Shown: one piece after another, positions 1-5,681 of the stretch | Position numbering within the stretch: position 1 is the first letter of the stretch | Layout: each line of letters starts with the position of its first letter | DNA from: Massilia sp. UBA2709 | GTDB taxonomy: Bacteria; Pseudomonadota; Gammaproteobacteria; Burkholderiales; Burkholderiaceae_D | DNA length: 5,746 bases | Assembly: GCA_002354135.1 (NCBI GenBank) | Contig: DEKZ01000230.1 | Coordinates: 1,354-7,099, forward strand | Reading direction: 5' to 3' | The notes under the pieces: model-generated | Database searches by the model: none | The model's input: the letters and a program-made list of their open reading frames with translations, nothing else | What the model was told of the DNA's origin: nothing | Position numbers and translations under genes: made by a program

Positions 1-795
1 CCCCCGCCCCGCCCCGGGGCCGGCATCTTCGCCCGCCATGGCGCCGAGATCGCGCGCGCGGTCGGCCCGGGCGCGACCCTGGTCGACCTGGGCGCCGGCA
101 ATTGCGCCAAGGCGGCCTCGCTGTTCCCGCTGCTGCGCCCGAGCCAGTACGTGGCCGTGGACATCTCCAGCGAGTTCGTCGCCGAGGCCCTGGCGCGCCT
201 GCGCCAGCGTTTCCCCGCCATCGCGATGCAGGCCCTGGGGCTGGACTTTTCGAACCGGCTCGACCTGCCTGCCAGCGTGCACGAGGCGCGCCGCCTGTTC
301 TTCTATCCCGGCTCGTCGCTCGGCAATTTCACCCCGCCCGAAGCGCGCGCCTTCCTGCGCCGCCTGCGCCGCCAGTGCGGGCCGGATGGCGGCCTGCTCA
401 TCGGGATCGACCTGGCCAAGGACAAGGCCGTGCTCGATGCCGCCTACGACGACGCCCTGGGCGTGACGGCCGCCTTCAACCTGAACGTGCTGCGCCACGT
501 GAACGCGCTGATCGGCGCCGACTTTGACATCCGCGCCTGGCGCCACCTCGGCTTCTACAACGAGGCCATGGGGCGGGTCGAGATGCACCTGGAAGCGCGC
601 GGCGCCCAGAGCGTGCGCTGGCCGGGCGGCGGGCGCGACTTCGCGGCGGGAGAACGCATCCACACCGAGAACAGCTACAAGTACCGCCAGGCCGACGCCA
701 TCGGCCTGCTCGAGCAGGCCGGGTTCGAGGCCACCCGCGTCTGGACCGACCCGCAGCGGTGGTTCGCCGTCATCCACGCGCAGGCGGTGGGCTGA
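1..795 (+). CDS. egtD: L-histidine N-alpha-methyltransferase EgtD, 5' end missing
   Basis: EgtD transfers three methyl groups from SAM to the alpha-amino group of histidine, giving hercynine, the first step of ergothioneine synthesis in the cytoplasm. The reading frame is open from base 1, so the start lies outside the window; 264 codons remain of a family of about 320 residues. Counting from the first visible codon, the SAM-binding glycine motif LVDLGAGNCAK is at 27-37, the acidic end of strand 2 (VAVDIS) at 51-56, the family block FYPGSSLGNFTP at 101-112, an AAFNLN segment with the expected histidine-binding Asn at 160, and the TENSYKYR block at 222-229, which matches TEVSCKF in mycobacterial EgtD with its substrate-binding Glu and Ser. 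The first six codons read PPPRPG where the family has YPTRTE (see findings). The stop at 793-795 is 11 bp before egtB, so the two are surely co-transcribed. An ATG at 151 is internal, after the SAM motif, and is not the start. Confidence 0.93.
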   Translation, partial: PPPRPGAGIFARHGAEIARAVGPGATLVDLGAGNCAKAASLFPLLRPSQYVAVDISSEFVAEALARLRQRFPAIAMQALGLDFSNRLDLPASVHEARRLFFYPGSSLGNFTPPEARAFLRRLRRQCGPDGGLLIGIDLAKDKAVLDAAYDDALGVTAAFNLNVLRHVNALIGADFDIRAWRHLGFYNEAMGRVEMHLEARGAQSVRWPGGGRDFAAGERIHTENSYKYRQADAIGLLEQAGFEATRVWTDPQRWFAVIHAQAVG

Positions 796-802
796 GGGGA
801 AG
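796..802 (+). promoter_or_regulatory. Ribosome binding site of egtB
   Basis: A GGGGAAG run directly follows the egtD stop and lies 4 bases before the ATG at 807. It decides the egtB start against an in-frame upstream ATG at 759, which lies inside egtD and would add a 16-residue extension not expected in the family. Confidence 0.6.
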
Positions 803-806
803 CGCC

Positions 807-2015
807 ATGCAGCAGCTCGATTTCAACGCCGTGCGCCAGCGCTCGCTGCACCTGGCCGAGCCTTTGTCGAGCGAGGACTGCTGCGCCCAGTCCATGCCCG
901 ACGCCAGCCCCATCAAGTGGCACCTGGCGCATACCACCTGGTTCTTCGAGACCTTCATCCTCGAGCAGGCCGAGGAGGGCTTCGCGCCTTTCCACCCGGC
1001 CTTCCGGGTGCTGTTCAATTCCTATTACAACGGCGTCGGCGCCAGGCATCCGCGGCCCCAGCGCGGGCTGCTCACGCGTCCATCGATCGATGAGGTGCGC
1101 GCCTACCGCGCTGACGTCGACCGCAGGATGACGCAGCTGCTGGCGCGGCGCGGCGACGACAGGCAGTTGGTGGCGCTGGTCGAGCTCGGCCTGCAGCACG
1201 AGCAGCAGCACCAGGAGCTGATGCTCACCGATCTCAAGCACCTGCTGGCCCAGAATCCCCTGTTCCCGGCCTACCTGGACGAGCCGCTCGCGCCGGCCCA
1301 GCCGCCTGCGTCCCTGGAGTGGATACGCTGCGAGGGTGGACTGGCCGAGATCGGCCATGACGGCCGCGGCTTTTGCTTCGACAACGAGCTGCCGCGCCAC
1401 CGCGCCTATGTGGCGCCTTTCGAGATCGCCTCGCGCCTGGTGACCAACGGCGAGTACCTGGCCTTCGTCGAAGCCGGCGGCTACCGCGATCCGGGCCTGT
1501 GGCTGGCCGAAGGCTGGGACAAGGTCCTGGCCGGCGAATTCGGCCATCCGCTGTACTGGCGCCAGGATGAGGGCGGCGCCTGGCGCGAGTTCACCCTGCA
1601 CGGCCTCCTGCCGCTGGACCCGGCGCGCCCGGTCACCCACCTGTCGCTGTACGAGGCCGACGCCTATGCGCGCTGGCGCGGCGCGCGCCTGCCGACCGAG
1701 GCCGAGTGGGAATTCGCGGCGCGCCAGGCCAGCATCGAGGCCGGACGCTTCCACCCGGAGGCGGCCAGCGGCACCGGCCTGGTCCAGATGTTCGGCGCTT
1801 GCTGGCAATGGACCAGCAGCAGCTACGCGCCTTACCCCGGCTATGCGCCGGCGCCGGGCGCGGTCGGCGAATACAACGGCAAGTTCATGGTCAACCAGTA
1901 CGTGCTGCGCGGCTCGTCCTGCGCCACCCCGGGCGGCCATGCGCGCGCCAGTTACCGCAATTTCTTCCCGGCCGGGGCACGCTGGCAGTTCACCGGGGTC
2001 AGGCTGGCGCGATGA
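807..2015 (+). CDS. egtB: Ergothioneine biosynthesis protein EgtB (hercynine sulfoxide synthase)
   Basis: EgtB is a non-haem iron(II) enzyme that uses O2 to couple hercynine with a cysteine-type thiol, making the sulfoxide later cleaved to ergothioneine. The product is 402 residues, normal for the proteobacterial type. The N-terminal DinB-like domain (about 10-145) carries the three iron-binding histidines: His42 in WHLAHTTWFFE, and His131 and His135 in QHEQQHQEL. The C-terminal formylglycine-generating-enzyme-like domain (about 170-402) shows FCFDNELPRH (189-198), WQWTSSSY from 333, GEYNGKF from 354 and the usual ending FTGVRLAR. Tyr73-Tyr74 in NSYYN correspond, as I recall the literature, to the tandem active-site tyrosines of the Chloracidobacterium EgtB, which takes free cysteine rather than gamma-glutamylcysteine; substrate choice here is therefore inferred. 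The gene sits between egtD and the yihY-like gene, and its TGA overlaps the next ATG. A SenA-type (selenoneine) identity was considered, but the motifs are those of standard EgtB. Confidence 0.95.
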   Translation: MQQLDFNAVRQRSLHLAEPLSSEDCCAQSMPDASPIKWHLAHTTWFFETFILEQAEEGFAPFHPAFRVLFNSYYNGVGARHPRPQRGLLTRPSIDEVRAYRADVDRRMTQLLARRGDDRQLVALVELGLQHEQQHQELMLTDLKHLLAQNPLFPAYLDEPLAPAQPPASLEWIRCEGGLAEIGHDGRGFCFDNELPRHRAYVAPFEIASRLVTNGEYLAFVEAGGYRDPGLWLAEGWDKVLAGEFGHPLYWRQDEGGAWREFTLHGLLPLDPARPVTHLSLYEADAYARWRGARLPTEAEWEFAARQASIEAGRFHPEAASGTGLVQMFGACWQWTSSSYAPYPGYAPAPGAVGEYNGKFMVNQYVLRGSSCATPGGHARASYRNFFPAGARWQFTGVRLAR

Positions 2016-2953
2016 TGCGCCTGCGCTGGCAGTCGGTCCGCCGCGCGCGCATCCGGATCCTGAACCGGCGCGCCAACGCCTACATCCTGACGCATCCGCT
2101 CGCCTTCACGCTCGCCGTGCTGCGCGGCTTTCGGGCAAACCAGGGTTTGCTGCTGGCCGGCGCGGTCGCCTATTACGCGCTGCTGTCGATCGTGCCTTTC
2201 CTGATGCTGGTGGTGGTGGCGCTGTCGCACTTCATCGACCAGGCCGAACTGCTGGTGACGCTGCGGCGCTACCTCGAGCTCCTGGTGCCGGGCCAGTCGG
2301 CCTCGATCGTGGCCGAGGTCGCCAACTTCCTCGACAACCGCGACCTGATCACCTGGGTGCTGGGGGTGACGATGCTGTTCTTCAGCTCGCTGGCTTTCAC
2401 GGTGCTGGAGAACGCGATGAGCGTGATCTTCGTGCACCGCGTGGCGATACGGCGCCGCCACTTCCTGGTCTCGGCGGTGCTGCCTTACTGCTACATCCTG
2501 GCGCTGGGCTTCGGGGTGATGCTGGTCACCCTGGTGGCGGGGACGCTGCAGGTGATGGGGCAGGAGCACGTCGAGCTGTTCGGCTACAGCTGGTCGCTGG
2601 GCGGAGTATCGGGCGCCTTGCTTTACCTGCTCGGCCTGCTGGGCGAGATCCTGGTGCTGACCTCGATCTACCTGGTGATGCCGGTCGGGCGCCTGTCGCT
2701 GTCGCATGCGCTGGTGGGCGGCGTCACCGCGGCGCTGCTGTGGGAGCTCGCGCGCCATGTGCTGGTCTGGTATTTCTCCACGCTGTCGCAGGTGAACGTG
2801 GTCTACGGCTCGATGACCACCGCCATCGTGGTCATGTTCAGCCTCGAGATCGGCGCCACGCTGCTGCTGTTCGGCGCCCAGGTGATCGCCGAGTACGAAC
2901 GGGTCGGGCGTGGCAAGCCGGAACGGACGCGGCCGATGTCGACGGCGCCCTGA
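2012..2953 (+). CDS. YihY/BrkB-family inner-membrane protein
   Basis: This 313-residue polytopic membrane protein belongs to the YihY/BrkB family (E. coli YihY, once wrongly called RNase BN). The family's biochemical function is not established. Basic residues crowd the N-terminus (about 3-20). Six hydrophobic spans are seen near 46-70, 111-133, 151-177, 198-223, 231-254 and 264-292. Family signatures are AYYALLSIVPFLML (53-66) in span 1 and VYGSMTTAIVVMFSLEI followed by LLLFGAQVIAEYE in span 6, then a short charged tail. The first ATG (2012) overlaps the egtB stop as ATGA; a second ATG follows immediately at 2015. No good Shine-Dalgarno precedes either, so translation probably depends on ribosomes finishing egtB. 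The coupling suggests co-expression with ergothioneine synthesis, but nothing in the sequence shows a transport or other role. Family call is firm; function is open. Confidence 0.9.
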   Translation: MMRLRWQSVRRARIRILNRRANAYILTHPLAFTLAVLRGFRANQGLLLAGAVAYYALLSIVPFLMLVVVALSHFIDQAELLVTLRRYLELLVPGQSASIVAEVANFLDNRDLITWVLGVTMLFFSSLAFTVLENAMSVIFVHRVAIRRRHFLVSAVLPYCYILALGFGVMLVTLVAGTLQVMGQEHVELFGYSWSLGGVSGALLYLLGLLGEILVLTSIYLVMPVGRLSLSHALVGGVTAALLWELARHVLVWYFSTLSQVNVVYGSMTTAIVVMFSLEIGATLLLFGAQVIAEYERVGRGKPERTRPMSTAP

Positions 2954-3057
2954 TTTCAATATTTGAGTTGGGTCAATTTCCAGCAGGAACAGAAGTGGCA
3001 CATTACGTTCTTGTGTCCGGTTAATACCGGGCCATTTCCTAATGAACGGGAGGTGTC
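2954..3057 (+). other. A+T-richer intergenic gap with a small hairpin
   Basis: This 104-base gap separates the egt operon from the miniprotein gene and is clearly poorer in G+C than its flanks. It holds an inverted repeat at 3017-3030 (CCGGT, loop TAAT, ACCGG), extendable by a wobble and one G-C pair to 3015-3032. No T-run follows, so it is not a standard intrinsic terminator. I see no convincing -35/-10 pair, although the base composition would suit a promoter or leader for the miniprotein. Confidence 0.4.
3048..3055 (+). promoter_or_regulatory. Strong Shine-Dalgarno of the miniprotein gene
   Basis: GGGAGGTG lies just before the ATG at 3058, with 4 bases between the GGAGG core (3049-3053) and the start. 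It is among the best ribosome binding sites in the window and is the main reason to accept the short reading frame that follows. Confidence 0.7.
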
Positions 3058-3231
3058 ATGGATCAGGGCGATTTGTTCGGACTGCCGCTGTCGGTCATGC
3101 TGGCTTTTATCGCGTTGCTGCTGGGACTGGTGCTGGTGGCGCGCCTGCTGCACGACCTGCGCCGCCCGGCCGTCGTGCGCCACAGCGACCGCCATGACGA
3201 CATCCGCCGCCGCGTGCGCGAGCGGGAATAA
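3058..3231 (+). CDS. Small single-span membrane protein, 57 residues, unknown function
   Basis: I do not recognise this protein. It starts at ATG 3058 behind a strong Shine-Dalgarno and stops at TAA 3229-3231. Residues 1-9 are short and mildly acidic (Asp2, Asp5). Residues 10-30 form one hydrophobic helix rich in Leu, Val and Ala (for example LAFIALLLGLVLVARLL). Residues 33-57 are a highly charged tail rich in Arg, Asp, Glu and His, ending in RRRVRERE. The positive charges directly after the helix predict a cytoplasmic C-terminal tail with the N-terminus outside. Codons end mostly in G or C as in neighbouring genes. It lies 104 bp after the yihY-like gene on the same strand and 6 bp from the end of the convergent diguanylate cyclase gene. 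It could be a helper of a larger membrane protein, but that is a guess. The frame is short enough to be missed by automatic calling. Confidence 0.72.
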   Translation: MDQGDLFGLPLSVMLAFIALLLGLVLVARLLHDLRRPAVVRHSDRHDDIRRRVRERE

Positions 3232-3237
3232 CTCTTT

Positions 3238-4395
3238 TTACAGCACCACGCTGCGGTTGCGCCCGGCCGACTTGGCCGCATACAGGGCGCGGTCGGCCCG
3301 CTCGATCGCCTGGTCGATCGGTTCGCCATCCTCGTAGCGCGCGAAGCCGGCCGAAAAGCGCACGCGCAGGTCGGGCAGCGCCGGGCTCGCCGGCATCGCC
3401 GCCAGGGCCTCGCGCAGGCGGGCCACACCCAGCGCCGGATCGCCCGGCGGGGTCTCGGGCAAGAGCAGCAGGAATTCTTCGCCGCCCCAGCGGCCGATCA
3501 TGTCGGTATTGCGCAATATTTGCTGGGCCTGGGTCGCGAAGGCGCGCAGCACGGCGTCGCCGGCCGCATGGCCGTAGGTGTCGTTGATGCTCTTGAAGTG
3601 GTCGAGGTCGATGATGCAGACGTGGAAGCGCGGGCCGCCCCGGCCATGGCGGGTGGCGTGTTCCTGCAGCAGCGTCATCATGCGCCGGCGGTTAGGCAGT
3701 CCGGTCAATTCGTCCCGGGCCGCCATTTCCTTGATGTGGGTGAGCGCCTGCTCGAGCGCGATCTTCTGGGTCTTGACGCGCGTGCGCATGTTCATGAGCT
3801 GGCCGGACAGCTGCGAAATGGCGATCATCACGATCGCCGTCAGCGTGAAGTTGAACAGTTCCAGGCGCGCCGGATAGAGGGCGGGCTGGTGGCGCGCGCA
3901 CAGGTACATGACCACGCCCATGACCGCCACCGTGTACAGGCTGGCCACGCGCAGGGCGGCCGGGCGCAGGCTGAACATGCCGAACACCATCACCAGGGCC
4001 AGCATGATGACACTGGCGCCGTGCACCGGGCCGGTCATCGCATAGCCGGCGGCGATCAGGGTCTGGGCCGAGATCACTTGGGGCAGGGCCAGGGTGGGGT
4101 CGCGGAAGCGCCGGTTCAAGCCGCTGCGGATGGTCGTGTAGAAGCCGACCATGAAGCCCCCGAACAGCGCCGCCAGCCAGCCCACGTGCCGGGCTTCGGT
4201 CGCGCCGATCAGCGCCGCGTAGCCCAGCAGCAGCATGACGGTCGCCGACACCAGGGCGGCCAGCAGGAGCAGGCCCAGGGTGCGGCGCTGGCGGCTGTCG
4301 GTCGTCAAGACGGCATCGCCCAGCCGGGCCAGCCAGCCGGGGTCGGGATCGGATTGGGGGGCGAGGGGCGCGGGAGCGGCCACGGTCGTCGGCAT
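3238..4395 (-). CDS. Membrane-bound diguanylate cyclase (GGDEF protein)
   Basis: The protein is predicted to make cyclic di-GMP from two GTP at the inner membrane, setting surface-attachment versus motility behaviour. From the chosen start it has 385 residues. About 40 cytoplasmic residues are followed by six hydrophobic spans (near 41-63, 73-88, 102-121, 127-142, 146-166, 180-200), a short helical linker (about 204-226, coiled-coil-like), and a full GGDEF domain from DELTGLPNRR (228-237). IIDLDHFKSINDTYGH is at 261-276 and the signature GGEEF at 304-308, so catalysis should be intact. RNTD at 295-298, five residues before GGEEF, is the RxxD product-inhibition site. No EAL domain is present. 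The membrane part carries no sensor domain I can name, so the signal is unknown. The ATG at 4395 is preferred to an in-frame upstream start at 4455, because that one lies upstream of the likely -10 box and an AGAGAG precedes 4395. It stands alone, separated from selD by 190 bp. Confidence 0.92.
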   Translation of the reverse strand: MPTTVAAPAPLAPQSDPDPGWLARLGDAVLTTDSRQRRTLGLLLLAALVSATVMLLLGYAALIGATEARHVGWLAALFGGFMVGFYTTIRSGLNRRFRDPTLALPQVISAQTLIAAGYAMTGPVHGASVIMLALVMVFGMFSLRPAALRVASLYTVAVMGVVMYLCARHQPALYPARLELFNFTLTAIVMIAISQLSGQLMNMRTRVKTQKIALEQALTHIKEMAARDELTGLPNRRRMMTLLQEHATRHGRGGPRFHVCIIDLDHFKSINDTYGHAAGDAVLRAFATQAQQILRNTDMIGRWGGEEFLLLLPETPPGDPALGVARLREALAAMPASPALPDLRVRFSAGFARYEDGEPIDQAIERADRALYAAKSAGRNRSVVL

Positions 4396-4446
4396 TGTCT
4401 CTCTGGGGTTGGCGTGATATCGAGGCCGGTCTGCGCCGGCCCCGTG

Positions 4447-4477
4447 ATTATACAACCGACAATTCTCAGGAAAACAA
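4447..4477 (-). promoter_or_regulatory. Likely promoter of the diguanylate cyclase gene
   Basis: On the minus strand a perfect TATAAT -10 box lies at 4452-4447. A TTGTTT at 4477-4472 is the best -35 candidate, with a 19-base spacer that is longer than ideal. Transcription would begin near 4440, leaving a leader of about 45 bases before ATG 4395. ACAATT occurs twice on the plus strand (4459-4464 and 4474-4479), flanking and overlapping this region, and might be a regulator site. The surrounding A+T-rich island stands out against the G+C-rich genes. Confidence 0.5.
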
Positions 4478-4527
4478 TTATGTTGCCTTGTGGATGCAAA
4501 ATATTCCTGTTGACATCCGCAAATTTT

Positions 4528-4546
4528 GTGTCAGGCAGCCAGACAC
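4528..4546 (-). terminator. Inverted repeat downstream of selD (second hairpin)
   Basis: GTGTC (4528-4532) pairs with GACAC (4542-4546). Inside, after one A-A mismatch, GG pairs with CC around a 3-base loop. On the minus strand the stem is followed by AAAATTT, only a weak match to a terminator U-tract. It may end selD transcription, protect the 3' end, or be a protein site upstream of the diguanylate cyclase promoter. Confidence 0.35.
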
Positions 4547-4548
4547 TG

Positions 4549-4585
4549 ACGGCCTGGCGCGATGCTTGGCGCGGGCGCCGGCCGT
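4549..4585 (-). terminator. G+C-rich hairpin immediately after the selD stop
   Basis: ACGGCC (4549-4554) pairs with GGCCGT (4580-4585), and GGCGC (4556-4560) pairs with GCGCC (4575-4579). This gives an 11-bp stem with one bulged base at 4555 and a 14-base loop. It touches the selD stop codon (4586-4588). No T-run follows on the minus strand, so it is more likely a 3'-end stabiliser or part of a two-hairpin terminator than a textbook intrinsic terminator. Confidence 0.45.
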
Positions 4586-5635
4586 TCAGCCGTGCACGGC
4601 GACGCGCGGTGCGCCTTGCGCCATGCGGCCGATGACTTTCGCCTCGCCGAAACCCTCGCGCGCGAACAGGGCCAGCACCTCGTCGGCCGCCTCGGGCGCG
4701 CAGGACACCAGCAGGCCGCCCGAGGTCTGCGGATCGGTCAGCAGGGCGCGCTGGGCCGGCGTGACCGCATCGAACAGCGCCACGTCCTTGCCGTAGGCGT
4801 CCCAGTTGCGGCCGGAGGCACCGGTGAAGTAGCCGTCGTGGGCCAGTTGCAGCACGCCGGGCAGCAGGGGAATCGCGTCCATGTCAAGCTCGGCCTGCAG
4901 CCCGGCGCCGCGCGCCAGTTCCAGCAGGTGGCCCAGCAGGCCGAAGCCGGTGACGTCGGTCAGCGCGTGCACGCCGTCCATTTCGGCCAGCAGCCGGCCC
5001 GGCTTGTTCAGCTTGGTCGTGTTGGCGATCATGGCCGCATAGCCGTCCGCGCCCAGCACGTCCTTCTTCAGCGCCGCCGACAGCACGCCCACGCCGAGCG
5101 GCTTGCTGAGGATGAGCACGTCGCCGGCACGGGCGTCGGCGTTGCGCTTGACCTTGTCCGGGTGCACCAGGCCCATCACCACTAGGCCGTAGATCGGTTC
5201 GACCGAGTCGATGGTGTGGCCGCCGGCGATCGGGATGCCGGCCTCGGCGCAGACCGACTCGCCGCCGCGGATGATGTCGCCGATGGTCTCGAGCGGCAGC
5301 TTGTTGATCGGCATGCCGACCAGGGCCAGCGCCATGATCGGGGTGCCGCCCATCGCGTACACGTCGGAAACCGCGTTGGTGGCGGCGATGCGGCCGAAGT
5401 CGAAGGGATCGTCGACGATGGGCATGAAGAAGTCGGTGGTGGCGATCAGCGCCTGCTCGTCGTTGAGCTTGTAGACGGCGGCGTCGTCGGCGGTCTCGAT
5501 GCCGACCATCAGCTGGGGCGGCACCGGGAAGCCGCTCGACTTCTTCAGGATCTCGGCCAGGACGCCGGGGGCGATCTTGCAGCCGCAGCCGCCGCCGTGG
5601 GAGAAGGAAGTCAGTTTGATGGTCTGGTCGGTCAT
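4586..5635 (-). CDS. selD: Selenide, water dikinase (selenophosphate synthetase) SelD
   Basis: SelD makes selenophosphate from selenide and ATP in the cytoplasm; selenophosphate feeds selenocysteine, 2-selenouridine in tRNA and, in some bacteria, selenoneine. The product is 349 residues, about E. coli length. The glycine-rich N-terminal loop SHGGGCGCK holds catalytic Cys17 and Lys20 at the same numbers as in E. coli; the codon is TGC, so this is the cysteine and not the selenocysteine form. Other near-identical blocks are TTDFFMPIVD and PFDFGRIAATNA with the metal-binding Asp residues, AGGHTID, LTDVTGFGLLGHL and DPQTSGGLL. The ATG at 5635 gives MTDQTIKL, aligning with the E. coli start MSENSIRL, and GGAAAAG at 5645-5639 is its ribosome site; the longer frame to 5659 would need a TTG start. 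It lies 46 bp after the end of another minus-strand gene and is probably co-transcribed with it. No user of selenophosphate (selA, selB, mnmH) is visible in the window. Confidence 0.97.
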   Translation of the reverse strand: MTDQTIKLTSFSHGGGCGCKIAPGVLAEILKKSSGFPVPPQLMVGIETADDAAVYKLNDEQALIATTDFFMPIVDDPFDFGRIAATNAVSDVYAMGGTPIMALALVGMPINKLPLETIGDIIRGGESVCAEAGIPIAGGHTIDSVEPIYGLVVMGLVHPDKVKRNADARAGDVLILSKPLGVGVLSAALKKDVLGADGYAAMIANTTKLNKPGRLLAEMDGVHALTDVTGFGLLGHLLELARGAGLQAELDMDAIPLLPGVLQLAHDGYFTGASGRNWDAYGKDVALFDAVTPAQRALLTDPQTSGGLLVSCAPEAADEVLALFAREGFGEAKVIGRMAQGAPRVAVHG

Positions 5636-5681
5636 GTTCTTTTCCAATGAAGTTGCCAAAGCGTAAGGAATGCGCGGTGGT

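Noticed and set aside
675..1940. Long minus-strand reading frame (421 codons) opposite egtB
   Set aside because: It lies antisense to a gene with clear EgtB motifs, its translation is Arg/Gln/Ala-rich without domain-like patterns, and high G+C makes long shadow frames common.
2962..2979. TTGA/TCAA inverted repeat followed by TTT after the yihY-like gene
   Set aside because: Only four A+T-rich pairs in the core stem, too weak to call a terminator.
2996..3010. TGGCAC resembling the -24 half of a sigma-54 promoter
   Set aside because: The -12 half is absent: the GC expected at fixed spacing after GG is TC here.
1567..3024. Plus-strand frame of 485 codons across egtB and the yihY-like gene
   Set aside because: It crosses two well-supported genes in another frame and has the Arg/Ala/Gly/Pro composition of a shadow frame.
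3210..3239. Possible terminator at the end of the miniprotein gene
   Set aside because: The stem is only four pairs, lies inside the coding sequence and is about 9 bases from the T-run.
4510..4515. Perfect plus-strand TTGACA (-35-like)
   Set aside because: No -10 box lies 16-18 bases downstream, and no plus-strand gene follows, since selD is on the other strand.
3520..4635. Plus-strand frame of 371 codons opposite the cyclase
   Set aside because: It is antisense to a GGDEF protein with all signature motifs intact; its product is a Gln/His/Gly/Arg-rich low-complexity string.
5573..5590. Selenocysteine codon in the SelD active-site loop
   Set aside because: Both loop positions are TGC cysteine codons; there is no in-frame TGA.
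5636..5659. N-terminal extension of SelD from 5659
   Set aside because: The first codon would be TTG, the extension is not seen in E. coli SelD, and the ATG at 5635 has a ribosome site and aligns with the known start.
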